A stretch of DNA of 64,000 nucleotides from Lasiosphaeris hirsuta (Eukaryota > Ascomycota > Sordariomycetes > Sordariales > Lasiosphaeriaceae). Positions within the stretch are counted from its first letter, which is position 1. Every line of letters starts with the position of its first letter. Location of the stretch: positions 2,232,001-2,296,000 of the forward strand of contig JAUKUA010000001.1 of assembly GCA_030549175.1 (NCBI GenBank). Direction: 5' to 3'. The notes under the pieces were generated by a model, which saw only the letters and a list, made by a program, of their open reading frames with translations, made no database searches and was not told where the DNA came from. Both the position numbers and the translations under genes were made by a program. Shown here one piece after another: positions 32,660 through 43,891 of the stretch.

Positions 32660-33997
32660 ATGCCTGGAACTCTTTCCCGCGTGTGTTGGCGACCACGGCG
32701 TGTCTCGGACCGACAAACGCGACAGCTCGGACGGCAAACGCGGCAAGCACGGTGCTGGCGCCGGGCCTTCTCAGGTTCCGTACGACGACCCCTCATGGCC
32801 GCAGCCGGTTTCACCTCAACCCAGCTCACGGTGCGAGACGCCATAACGCAGATATGCTCGCGCTTCCCCAACTCGTACTGGCGCGAGCACGACCTCGACG
32901 AGCAAGACCCGACCGATTTCCATGCTACCCTCGCCAAGGATGGCTGGCTGGGTATCGCCCTGCCCGAGGAGCTGGGAGGCGCCGGCCTGGGCATCGCCGA
33001 GGCCACCATCATGATGCAGACCATTGCCGAGTCGGGCGCTGGCATCGCCGGTGCTCAGAGTATCCACGCCAACGTCTACGCGACCCAGCCGCTAGCCAGG
33101 TTCGGCACCGCCCACCAGCTTGACAGCACCATCCCCAACATCATCTCGGGCAAGTGGCGCGTGTGCTTCGGCGTAACGGAGCCTGACGCCGGCTTGGATA
33201 CGCTGCGGCTATCCACCACCGCCGTGAAGAAGCACGGCGGCTCGTACAGTGTCACCGGCAAGAAGACATGGATCACGTGTGCCCAAGTGGCCGCCAAGAT
33301 GATCCTCCTCGCGCGCACAACGCCCCTCGAAAAAGTCGACAAGCCGAGCGACGGCCTGTCGCTGTTCTGCATCGACCTCGATCGCTCACATCCCGGCCTG
33401 GAGATGCATCGAATCAAGAAAATGGGCGGCCGTGCCGTCGACGCCAATCAAGTCTTCTTTGACGACTACCCCATCCCCGCCGACGCGCTCATTGGCGAGG
33501 AAGGCCAAGGGTTCAAGATTATTCTGCACGGTATGAATGCGGAGCGATGTCTACTGGCTGGCGAGGCGCTTGGGCTGGGCTATGCGGCATTGGGCAAGGC
33601 GACTGCCTACGCCAAAGAGAGGACTGTGTTCCAGAGGCCCATTGGCATGAATCAGAGTGTTGCCCATCCCCTGGCCGAAGCGTACATGCGACTCGAGGCG
33701 GCAAAGCTGGCGACGTACCACGCTGCAACGCTGTTTGACGCCAGCAGGACCGACTCATCGATACAACCAAGTGCGGTTGGGGTCGCGTGCAACAGTGCCA
33801 AGTATCTGGCTGCGGAGGCAGCCTTTGATGCTTGTGAAAGCGCGGTATTGGCGCACGGAGGGATGGGATATGCTGTCGACTATGATGTGGAGCGATATTT
33901 CCGAGAGTCTCTGGTCCCGCGGATTGCGCCGGTGAGCAGGGAGATGATTTTGAACTACATTAGCGAGAAAGTACTGCAGTTGCCCAGGAGCTACTAA
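32660..33997 (+). CDS. Acyl-CoA dehydrogenase family flavoenzyme, probably mitochondrial
   Basis: Single exon, 445 residues, from the ATG at 32660 (MPGTLSRVCWRPRR). The first 45 residues are rich in Arg with no acidic residue except one Asp, as expected for a mitochondrial presequence. Then come the helical N-domain (ALPEELGGAGLGIAEATIM), the FAD-binding beta-domain block FGVTEPDAGLDTLRL, and GKKTWITCAQVA. The C-domain carries GQGFKIILHGMNAERCLLA and the active-site region HGGMGYAVDYDVERYFRES, where the Glu of VERYF fits the catalytic base. By family knowledge it oxidises an acyl-CoA at the alpha-beta bond with FAD and passes electrons to ETF. Which acyl chain is used cannot be read from the sequence. 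There is no peroxisomal C-terminal tripeptide (ends RSY). The neighbours (amidase, AATase-like) could belong to a common accessory pathway, but nothing shows co-regulation. Confidence 0.9.
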   Translation: MPGTLSRVCWRPRRVSDRQTRQLGRQTRQARCWRRAFSGSVRRPLMAAAGFTSTQLTVRDAITQICSRFPNSYWREHDLDEQDPTDFHATLAKDGWLGIALPEELGGAGLGIAEATIMMQTIAESGAGIAGAQSIHANVYATQPLARFGTAHQLDSTIPNIISGKWRVCFGVTEPDAGLDTLRLSTTAVKKHGGSYSVTGKKTWITCAQVAAKMILLARTTPLEKVDKPSDGLSLFCIDLDRSHPGLEMHRIKKMGGRAVDANQVFFDDYPIPADALIGEEGQGFKIILHGMNAERCLLAGEALGLGYAALGKATAYAKERTVFQRPIGMNQSVAHPLAEAYMRLEAAKLATYHAATLFDASRTDSSIQPSAVGVACNSAKYLAAEAAFDACESAVLAHGGMGYAVDYDVERYFRESLVPRIAPVSREMILNYISEKVLQLPRSY

Positions 33998-35320
33998 CGA
34001 TGTTTGTACTATATTCCTAGGTGCCGGTAGTGTTTTATCCCAATGTCGATATGGGATCATCTCCATCGTTTGAAATCCAGCCTGTCCTCTACAATGTTTC
34101 GGGATAATCACTGAGCTCATGACAACTACTGGACGATCGGAATCCCAGCGGCAACTCGCACACCGCTATTTCGCTGCTCATGTTTCATTTCACCCGTAAG
34201 GACCCGTGATGTCCTTGAAATACTCCTTTTGAGGCTGACAAGCTCAGTATTATCCACCTATTAACAATAAAGGTAGGTATCATACAATGTGACACAGCTC
34301 ATGGACCCAAGTGAATCAAGTCATCTTAGGTAGGATCCTATACTTCGCCTTTCACCAGGAGTACTGCGGAGTGTCTAGGACGTCGTAAGACATCAGACAC
34401 TATTTTGTGCCTCCACGCAAGCCAAAACCCACTACTTTGTCTGGGCTGCAAAACCGCCTGCTACAGAACACAAGTAAGCGCCGTGGATGTAGGTTAGGTT
34501 TGCGGTGTTTTTGAGCCGAAGCCACTAGACGCCAGCTGTCAGTGGTCAGCTGCATTGCACCCCTCACAACTCGCATGGACTGTCACTAATAATCTCACTA
34601 ATAACGACGCCGAGACGGTCAAGATGCACTTTTCAACACACCGACTTAGACACTATTGGCCATCATAGGCTGTCAAATCAGCAAAGAAAATGCGTTGAAG
34701 GCGAGGGGGGACGCACACATGCACACAGGGTCGCACTCCATTGCAGTCAATTACATCAATTCAACAGACAAAATTGCTCAAATACAATGATAAAGGGCCC
34801 ACCGACACTACATGAACTCGTCACCCCTGCCGGCCCACAGCGCTGCGATCGCGCGTAGCTTGACTGCCCGGCTCCCGTCTGCAAGTGGTGGATGGACAAT
34901 TAGCACGCAGGCTGGCTGCATCTATTGAAGTGGCTGGAAGTTGCACTGCATACGGACCTGCAAGTGGGGGGGCAGTTACCATGTGGGCCTTGCGATAGGG
35001 CGGCTGTATTCCGTGTTCAGGGTTATGAATGGGGGTTGGTGCAAGTTGACGATCGGTCGGTACGTGCATACGGTGTGAGCGTCGCACCATTCTCAGCGAA
35101 GTGCGACATGTATGGGAACATGCGGGACGGAAAGCAGGCATGGAGAGAGCCCCGGGCTAATGGCAGGAGTTCAGACTCTGGGTGTTCTTTTCTTTCCTTC
35201 CTTCTTTAGGTACGTTCGAAACCAGCGAGCCCATCAATGGCAATTTCCCGCCACCTCGTCGACTTGCCACCCTAGGGCGATTTCCCTTGTTTTTGTTGAT
35301 TTGGCATCTCGTTGCCTACC
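33998..35320. other. Intergenic
   Basis: About 1.3 kb without a supported gene. The 3' end of the dehydrogenase and the promoter of the amidase gene lie here. TAGGTA-type motifs occur near 34262 and 34328. Confidence 0.5.
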
Positions 35321-37965
35321 ATGATCGTTCCGGTGGGAAAGCATCGATATGTGCTTGTGGACTCGGGCCTGGTTCGTTGGCACTTGTTACCCCGCTCCAT
35401 GCTTCGGGCTCCCGGACCGATAAACTCACTGCTGACTTCCTGTTTGCTTTGCAGCGACTCGTCGAGCCCAGCGGTGTGCTTAAGCATCACCCCAAACCTG
35501 TCCTCCTATTCTCTAGCGAGGATTGTAAACTTGAACCCGCCGCAATCCTAAGACAGGTCCAACAGTTCCATGAAGAAGACGACGTCTTTGATGAAGCCTT
35601 CGTGTCTGATACCCTCCTCGTTACAGATCAGTCTCGCGAAAAAGACGGCGTCATTGATGAAATCTTCGCGTCCGATACCCTCCTCGTTGCAGATGAGTCC
35701 CATTTGGCCGAGCGGGCCATGCTCCTGCGCACAGAGCTGGCAGACGAAATGGTGCTGGGCGGGAAGAAGTGGCACCTTGATTCCGTTTACTATGTAGACA
35801 CTTCTCGGGCTGTCTCACGGGGCGGCGTAGCAAGCGGGCCCTACTTCCTCAAGGGGGATGTAGTATTCCACGCCTGGAAGATCTACACAGACATATTCTC
35901 CTGCTTCGGAACCACTGTCCTCCCAACTTGGAAACCCTATCGGTGGGTCAGAGACAAATCGAGCGGAACACGAATGGATATTCGCTGACAGAAAATCAGC
36001 TTCAAGAGCTTCAATCGCACGGGCTCGAACGGCATCGGCATGTCCGTCGCCGTTCCAAGCAGGCGGTACGCCCGGCCCTCTCCGGCCAAGCCACTGGCTG
36101 GGTTCAGGGTGGGCGTCAAGGACAACTTCAGGTTGGCCGGTACCAAGAGCTCCGTGGGCAATCGGGCCTTCCTCGAGACCTATGGCCAAGATGCCGAAAC
36201 GGCCGCGTTCATCAAGAGGCTTATCGACCTCGGCGCTGTCATCGTCGGCAAAACCAAGATGACTGCGTTTGCGAGTGGAGAGAAACCGATCGACTGGTTC
36301 GACTTCCAGTGCCCCTTCAACCCACGCGGCGACGCCCATCTCGAGCCCGGTGCGAGTTCTACCGGTTCGGCCGCCGCGGCCGCCGCGTATCCCTGGATGG
36401 ATATCTGTATCGGGACTGATAGTATGTGTTGCGTGCTCACTGTGACGGGCAGGCTAACAAGCTTGCCAGCCAATGGAAGTGTGAGGGAGCCTGCTGCAAG
36501 GTGTGGCGTCTATGGAATCAGGTGTTCAACGGGTGCCTGGGGCCCAGCAACAGGCCTATATCCATGCTCCCCGTGAGTTGTATGGTTGAGCCGGGGAACT
36601 GCATCTTGCTAACTCCACACAGTGTTTTCGATACAGTAGGCGCCTTTGGTAGGAGCCTCGAGTGCCTCCAGAGCTTTGCAAAAGCCGCACTCGGCTCCAC
36701 GATAAAAGAGTTCAGAACCGTGGGTGGAACGCCGCTCACCATCTATCTTGACCTTGCTAACGCCAATTACTAGTTTCCCCGTACAATTCTTTATCCTACC
36801 GAATACTTCCCACTAAAGGATGGCGAACAGCAGCAGTTGGTAGACAAGTTCATTCACTTTGTGGAGAGCTTCCTAGGTGTTAAGAAGACCAGCTTTAGCC
36901 TCGCCAAGAGGTGGGCTGAGAACCCCCCTGACGAAGCTGGGGGAAAGTCCCTTGCAGATTATGCCGAAAAGGTACGTAACCCCCTGGCTGACACACCAAC
37001 CCCGGTTTGTTCGTATAGCTTGGTACTTCGCAAGGGGTGGAAGCCAGGGTTTTGGCAAAATGCAAATCCGTTGCTATGAGGTATAAAGAGTCATTTCAAA
37101 GAGAAGAGGGCATTGAACGGCGTATTTCAAGCGAGCTTTCCCGTCTCTGGAAGTGCTTCACCTGGCTGAGTGGGGCTAACATGGGGTGACCAATCAAGTC
37201 CGGATACAATCCGTTTTACTTCGACATATATCACGAATACGATACATTCCGGAGCGACCATCTCAAGAAATTTGGAAGCAAGGCTTACGTCTCTCCAAGT
37301 ATGCAATGGAGGTGGTATGCCGCGCCCGAACCCGAATCACGACAGAGCGTGTGCGGTGAAGGCTGACTTGACGCAGGGACCGTGGCGCCGAAATAACCAA
37401 AACAGAAGTGGAACAATCATGCCGGGAGCTGAAGGTGCTGGAGTCCTGGTTCGCCAGGGAGGTGCTCCGGACGGATAAGGCCTCAGGCTCCAGCGCCATA
37501 CTGATCCTGCCCGTCGGGCCCACAGAGCCCAATTATCGCGACGTCTACAGCCTTCCGGGGCCGAGACTTGGCATTGATGCTCTCAGCCTTGCGTCCATCA
37601 TGAGGATGCCCCAGCTTGTCGTGCCAAGTACGTTTCGGTGGCTGCCGTCCCAAACTTGGAAGATAGGAACTAAACCAGCGCACTTTCTATAGTCGGCCAG
37701 GTGGACTACGAATCTCGTGTGTCCGGGAGGAAGGAAAGCTTTCCCGTCTCGTCGTCCATCGCCGGTGCACATGGTGCGTCTTGCTTGCTTACTCGCGGTA
37801 GCTGACAGCGGTATGGATGTCGACCAACTTCGCTGACATATGGCAGGGAGCGACCTCATGCTCATCGACCTCGCGAGGCGGGCGCTAGAAAATGCAAAGT
37901 TCCCCACCCAGGTTACGACAGGGAGATATGCATTTGATGCTGAAGAGAGGGCCCCAAGTATCTAG
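35321..37965 (+). CDS. Amidase signature (AS) family hydrolase, ten exons
   Basis: Exons: 35321-35371, 35455-35942, 36000-36421, 36470-36572, 36623-36719, 36774-36971, 37199-37314, 37377-37627, 37693-37773 and 37847-37965. All junctions are GT-AG, phases agree and the total is 641 codons plus stop. The AS core starts at AVPSRRYARPSPAKPLAGFRV (in parts). The catalytic Lys is in GFRVGVKDNF, the cis Ser in PGASSTGSAAA, and the nucleophile Ser in IGTDTNGSVREPAARCGVYG, whose Thr codon is split by the third intron. The C-terminal blocks are PVFDTVGAFGRSL, YHEYDTFRSDHLKKFG, SSAILILPVGPTEP, IMRMPQLVVPIGQVDYESRVSG and GSDLMLIDLA. By family knowledge it hydrolyses an amide; fungal relatives with a long N-domain are often tied to secondary metabolism. 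The N-domain carries a 22-residue tandem duplication (35581-35712). The 227-bp sixth intron is much longer than the others and contains an open stretch in phase. Confidence 0.85.
35581..35712 (+). repeat. 66-bp in-frame tandem duplication inside the amidase gene
   Basis: Two 66-bp units, 35581-35646 and 35647-35712, encode DVFDEAFVSDTLLVTDQS and GVIDEIFASDTLLVADES. They lie in the variable N-domain before the catalytic core and keep the frame. Confidence 0.85.
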
Positions 37966-38688
37966 CTACTAGGGTACCTTACGAAAAGGTAGCTTGAGGG
38001 AGGGCCTGGGGGTTTTTGCCTCGGTTTTACATCGGATTGCCGTTTCCGTACTGACAACACCCGATGCTGGGAATGCTGAGGAAGGAGCGGTCATACACAT
38101 TTCAAGTACGGAAGCTTGGGAAGGAAGGAGGTGCCGCTCGTAACAGCAGACAGATGGTGGCCATCGGCTTTCCCAAGTCACCTCACAATGATATATGTTG
38201 TTAACATTCATAACCCGTCAAGTTATTTTCAGTCCACGCCTCGCCCAGTGGTCGCCTCCCGGAGAAGATACTTGCCAATATCACGTGGAATCCTCCGCAT
38301 TTTGATAGGTAGCTTAGGAACTCCGCGGCGACAGCGGTTGTGCCGACGGATTCCATTTCCCGCAGTAGAGGCGTCCCCACCCATGCTGAAAAGGGAAGGC
38401 GCCGGTCGCTGCTACGGATCTGTCGCTGGCTGCATATTGCACAGCATGGCCGCCGGGGCACCGAATCAGGGGCGAGGGGAAATGTATTGCTTTACATCCG
38501 TTCAATATGACGACAACCGGCTGCCCCGCCCCTGGTTGGACTTGGATTTGTCAAGCACCAGCAGTCCAGCACCCTCCTCAGGCCTCCCCTAAGACAGGCG
38601 CCCTTCTTCAAGTTCTCCTCTTGACCCCTCCGACGTCGTACCCAGCCGCAGCCCCGCTTCAGCAAGCGCCCGCTTAAGTACCCCGGAA
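37966..38688. other. Intergenic
   Basis: No supported gene. TAGGGTACCTTAC at 37971 matches the recurrent intergenic motif. The last part is the presumed promoter of the NLR-like gene. Confidence 0.45.
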
Positions 38689-41600
38689 ATGGCAACTGCG
38701 GTCCTGCCCGAGGCCAACCTCAGTATCATCTGCGGTGGCGGAGAGAACCCAACGGTCGAGTTTGTTCGCTCTCTTTGCACATACAACGGGCCCCACAGCG
38801 CTGATTGCAATTCCTGCATAGCATAGTCTCGATCCCGAGCCTGCCGCAGCTTCTGCCACATTACCAGCCTCGAGATGAGACATCATGGATCCGGGAAGTG
38901 TTTTCCCATCATTTCCCGACTGCTCGGGTCCTCCTCTTCCGCTACGACTTCGCTAGGTCGCCAACTGACGTTTCGTGGCTGCAAATTCTCCGCCAGGGGA
39001 CCACGCTGCTATACGGACTCGTCCACCAGCGATCACAGACGAACGAGATGAACCGTCCGCTCGTGTTCATCTGCCACAGCTTTGGTGGTATGGTGCTCAA
39101 GCAGGTCAGCAGCCGGTCTCGGCGTCTTTTCGCCAAGTACTAACCGGTCCGGGAGGCCCTCATATCCGCCCAGCAGGGCCCGGAGTTTAGCTCCATTCTC
39201 GAGAGCATCATCGGAGTTCTCTTCTTCGGCTGTATCCACAACCACACACCGGCCACCTTCGAAAACGCCTGCATCAAGTGCGCTGCGCTGGAGATGCGCA
39301 TCCCCCTCATCAAACCCGAGATAAGCTCATATTTCAATGGGCGCGACAACTGGGCCAACCTGAGAGACACTCTGGACAAGTTCAGGAAGCTCGACATACG
39401 CTTCCCGATTTGGAGCTATTGTGAGACTCGCAAGACGCCGTACAGAACCCACAGGTTCCGCCCAGCCGCGTCATCCGTGGTTAGTCTTCCAGCATCAACG
39501 CAGCATGCAGTCCCTGGTAAGCTGACCTTATGTTGACAGATTTGCGCGGAGCCACTTGCAAGGCTCAACATACATAACGAACAGTTCTTCCAAGTCGACA
39601 TGGACCATCTCCAAATCTCCAAGTTCCCAACCAGAGGTCACCCTCTCTTCCAGGACATACTCGAGGTCTTGAACGGAAGGTTGGCTGCCTGCAAGCGCGT
39701 CCAAATATCGGAAGAGACGACAAACAACGGTGGGAGAGAAACCGAGGCGTCTAACACAACCCCCTCGGGTAAGTACATGATCGCGTACAGAGTGAAAACG
39801 GGGAGAGTGCGGTTTAACAAACAGTACAAGGATCGGGGATCGTAACGCCTTCTAGTCCCAAGGGCCCCGAAGAGCTAGGACGTTCGACAAAGCCTCGAAC
39901 ACGCCAACTCCGTTTGCCCTGCCAAACCATACTTCCTCACAAAGAAAACCTCAATTTCACCGGTAGATCGGACGTCCTAGCCCACATCTACAGCGTCCTA
40001 AAACCCGACAAACCAGACGGGAAACCTAACGCCCAAGCCGTTTTTGCGCTGTGCGGACTCGGTGGTGTCGGTAAGACTCAGGTTGCAATACGGTTCGCCA
40101 AGGACTACGAGTCTTCCTTCCAAGCGGTGTTGTTTGCCCACGCCGACGAGCCGGCAAATCTCATTGCCGATTTTGCCCGCTTCGCTGTCGAACTAGGGCT
40201 TGTGGATCAAGAAGAACCGGACTACCTTTACAGCTGCGATCAATTGAAGAAGTGGTTCGAAGAGACAGGCAAGCCCCCTGTTTCATGGCTGCCCGGTTGC
40301 CGCTTTCATCGGCAGGATCTGACGGTAATAACCTGTTATAGATGTCCCTTGGCTTTTGATACTTGACAATGCCGACAACCCGAATAATACGCTCCTGGAC
40401 TTTTGGCCTCGGTGCGACAGAGGCGCAATCCTGATCACAAGCAGGGCCAAAGCACTAGCGGCCAAGTTCAATTGCCAGATTCTCCCGCCCCTACGGGAAG
40501 AGGAAGCTATTGATCTGCTCATAAAGCTGACCGGCATGGGAAGCATCAATATGCTTGATACCTACCCGCTGGATGGTAGGAATCATGATGGGCACCAAGA
40601 GCAGCGAGAAGCGGCCCGACAGATTGTGCGTCGCTTAGGGTGTCTGCCTCTTGGGATATACCAGGCAGCCAACTTGATCGTCAATGATTCTTGCTTCTTC
40701 ACGGAATTCCTTTCGGCATACGACTACCACGATCTCTTCACCTCTACAGAAGACACAGGCCTCTTCCGCAACCCCAACGAAGAGCCTTACCGTCACACCC
40801 TTCTCAACGTATGGTCCATGAACTTTGACAGCCTCTCAGAGGACTCCCAGCACCTTATCAACGTGCTTTCCTTTTTCAATCCCGATATGATTGAGGTAGA
40901 AATGCTAGCCAGCGGCGCGAAGAAGGCATTCAGTGCGGGAGTGAGCGGTTGGTCCACTATAGACGACGCAAGGAAGCTAACGAAACAGAAGGCCATGATA
41001 TTGCAAAGCTCTCTGTTGGACCAAAACCATGCTACCAAGACGCTCTCCATGCACAGGCTAGTACAAGCGGCTTGCCAGCAACGCATGGGTCAGAAAGAAA
41101 GACAGGACGCTTTCCACATGGCGTCAAGCCTTTTGCACTACATATGGCCGGTTGCGCCGCGGAAGAGCAGACACCGTCCAGATCTGTGGCCCGCGCAGGG
41201 GCGCCTGATCCCGCACGTATTGTCTCTGTGCCGGTTTTACGAGGACTCGCAGCGGCAAAAGGGAGCCACATTGACTGGAACAATGGAGTTTGCCGAGCTC
41301 CTCTACAACGCCTCTTGGTAATACTTTTTTCTTCTTTTCTCTGTTTCAAAAATCCGTCCCTAACTTCTAAACACGACAGGCATAACTACGAGAGAGGTAC
41401 CTTTGAGCACTCGGAGCCCCTTTTGCGCACCGCCGAGCAGTACTGCCTTGGCCATGACGGCTGTGAGTTGATCTTGGCAGACATATACGGGGCAAGAGCC
41501 TCGGTCGCGACTGAAACAAACCAGCCGAGCTCGGCGTTGGGGAACTTCAAGCTCCAGTACGAATCCATAGACCGGGCGGTCAAACGCGGCATGGTGGAGC

Positions 41601-42518
41601 TGCCAGACATTCGCTTCTGCTTCGGGCTCGGGGGCATGGGCAACGGAACCCATGGTATGGGACAGTACGAGGAAGCGGAGCTGTGGTATCGTAGATGCTT
41701 CGAGGCGTTTGAGGGGCTCAACGCTGACAAGCGCATGTATGTAAGTATCGCTTGTCTCTCGCAGTGATCGCATCCATCCCCCCAGGCACCCCTCGCTCAT
41801 GCTGGACATGTTTAGGGCGGGAACCTGGCGTTTTGCTTGATCTGGCAGGGCAAGCTGGATGAGGCCCAGAGGGTTCTAGACCCCATCATCAACAGCGTTC
41901 CCGACACGGGTTTCAGGTGAGCAAAATCGGGGAGCCCCTCTCATCTCTTCCTCCAAGCCCGGAGCTGTCCTCACCATTAGTAGGACCGGGTACATTATGT
42001 ATCCGCTGGGAAACCTGCAGATTGCGAGGGGCGAGCTGGGCAAGGCGTTCAAGACGCACTCGGAAGCCCTCAAAATCTACCAGCTCAACCTCGGCGACAA
42101 CCATCGCAGAACGGCAGACCTGTGCCACAAGGTAGGGTGGCATCATCACGCTCGCAAGGAATACGCCCAGGCGGTGTAAGTTGCTTGCTTGCTTGCTTTG
42201 TTTCCCTCCCCCCGCGGCGCCCCCCCGCGGTATGTGGTCAAAGGTGCATTGCTGACTGAGGAATGCATGCCCTGTCCTTGCAGAGAGCTGCTCAATCGAG
42301 CCCTTGCCGTCTTTGAAGCGCGGCCAGCATGGTACCGCAACGAGAGGGCGCGGACCAAGTACAAGCTCGGCTGCGTCCTTCAGGATATGGGCAAGCTGAA
42401 AGAAGGCACTCGGTTAGTCAACGAGGCTGAGCAGATCAGACGAGACATTGTGGGGCCGAACGCGCTGCCAGGAGATGAGCGCGACTTTGATATGCTGGTC
42501 ATGTTCTGGTCACGCTAG
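38689..42518 (+). CDS. NLR-like protein: alpha/beta-hydrolase + NB-ARC + TPR
   Basis: The 5' end is uncertain: an ATG at 38689 opens a plausible first exon, with an unresolved splice before about 38827. After that: exon to 39104, then 39156-39479, 39540-39768, 39825-40268, 40342-41317, 41380-41740, 41816-41916, 41984-42175 and 42284-42518, all in phase. Domain 1 is a lipase-like alpha/beta hydrolase (SWIREVFSHHFPTARVLLF, nucleophile-elbow ICHSFGGMVLKQ, IIGVLFFG). Domain 2 is NB-ARC: P-loop CGLGGVGKTQVAIRFAKD, Walker B LLILDNADNP, ILITSRAKAL, GLPLA-like GCLPLGIYQAA and MHD-like LSMHRLVQAA. Domain 3 is a TPR array (LWYRRCFEAFEGL, GNLAFCLIWQGKLDEA, IMYPLGNLQIARGELGKAF, LLNRALAVFEAR). The intron at 40269-40341 starts with GC, a GC-AG intron. 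By family knowledge such STAND proteins oligomerise after sensing through the TPRs and release the N-terminal effector, here presumably an esterase or lipase. The ligand is unknown. Confidence 0.85.
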
Positions 42519-43626
42519 TGTAACAAACTTGCTCATTTCAACGTCGAAGCTTCTCTTGGCGGTGTGGGTTCGAAGCCGCCCATCAGAACAGCGGTTTGTG
42601 TTGATTGGTTCGATCCACGGGCCTTCCCCCCCCCCCCCTTCCCCCAAAACAACCAGCAAGCGCCGCTGCGGGTGCTGGCGAACGAACCGTCGTGGCGGTA
42701 CCCGTTGACATGAAAGCGGGGCACCCGTCAATTACACCGCGTGGCTGTGCCGAATTCGTGGTGTTGTGCTGCTTCTTGCATCCCGCCTACACACGGGCTT
42801 ACCATGTCTGGGAAGATGCTTAGCAACATGCAGGGAGGTGCGGCCAAGACGCATATGTGGGATTGGTTTCCTTTATTCTTTCTGACAGCCGCGGCAACCG
42901 CGGTGGAAAAGGCACCATTGGTCCCGACGGTAGAATTTGAGAGAATAACAAGATATCCGAGACAGAGACAACGATCGCCAGGTAAGCCCCCGCCCTCCGC
43001 CTCACTAGGCTGATTACATGCTGCGTAACCATCGCAGCGAGCCCAACCTCCAGCAGGCTGGCAGCACGTAGAGCGTCCACATCCACTCACTCATCACTGG
43101 CCTCCTCGTCTCGCCCTGTCTTGAAGTGTATGGCCGTTGAAAGTCGATGGTGGTGTCTGGACTGCCGACCAAGGGGGGGGGGGGGGGGGTGGGATGCCGC
43201 TTGGGCTCTCGTCTACATGCCGACTTGTGCGAAAGCAGATGCCGGCAAGGCATGCATGTCCCACTGCTTGCGGCTCTTTTGCTCGTCTGTCCACTTCTGT
43301 CCCCGCCTAGAGTCTCGTCAAGCGGCTTTTCTATCAAGACTCAACGCCGCCGAGTGCCGAATGCAACCCACCTCCAGATTAATGCCGCACCATCAAGCGA
43401 TGGAGCAAGGCGGAGAGCTCGCAAGGCTGTAAGATTGTCGGATTGTCGGCTTTTCGTCGATAAGCAAGCAGGCCAATCAGGGTGGCAGCTCACAAATGGA
43501 TATATATGGCTACCAAGAATCCAAAGGGGCGAGTTTGCGCTTTTTTCAGCACAGCCTCCCATCTCCAATATCTTATCTTGAAAGGAAATCCAAGCACTCG
43601 TATTCAGTTTCGTCGCTGTCATCACC
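42519..43626. other. Intergenic with C and G tracts
   Basis: Spacer after the NLR-like gene, with a C tract near 42627-42638 and a G17 tract at 43173-43189. No gene supported; several short frames lack resemblance. A GGGTTCGAAGCC segment at 42566 resembles a tRNA T-loop, but no tRNA fold surrounds it. Confidence 0.45.
43173..43189. repeat. Poly-G tract (G17)
   Basis: An uninterrupted run of 17 G between the NLR-like gene and the small candidate gene. Confidence 0.8.
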
Positions 43627-43891
43627 ATGGAGTCGACTTGCACCTCAACCCTCAAGCAGCCCTGGAAGGAGTGGTACAAGCCTACGGATGGACCGCTCGG
43701 TGGCAGGATGGTCATTCCGTACATGGCAGCCGGGAATGGTATGTGACTCCCCTCCATTCTTTTGACGAACTGATAGATCTGAACTCACGCGGGGGTGGCG
43801 ATGTTCAGGCGGTGGCGGTACGCTGTCTCCGAACCCAGAGAAACCTGACCCTCCTAAGCCGGCTACTGAGGGAGAGAAGAAAGCTGAGTGA
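43627..43891 (+). CDS. Candidate small two-exon gene (64 residues)
   Basis: The ATG at 43627 sits in a good context (CACCATGG). Exon 1 (43627-43738) reads MESTCTSTLKQPWKEWYKP and ends AAGN. An intron of 70 bp (GTATGT, a CTGAAC/CTGATA branch candidate, acceptor GTTCAG) leads to exon 2 (43809-43891), which gives Gly4, then SPNPEKPDPPKPATEGEKKAE and a stop. Phase is exact and the intron carries strong consensus ends, which supports a real gene rather than chance. The product is small, hydrophilic, without signal peptide, with a Gly hinge and a Lys/Pro/Glu tail. I do not recognise a family. It lies between the NLR-like gene and the CmcJ-type gene on the same strand. A link with either is speculation. 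Confidence 0.5.

Noticed and set aside
42555..42590. tRNA T-loop-like GGGTTCGAAGCC
   Set aside because: No A box or cloverleaf could be drawn around it; a similar GTTCGAAGC near 59498 also lacks a fold.
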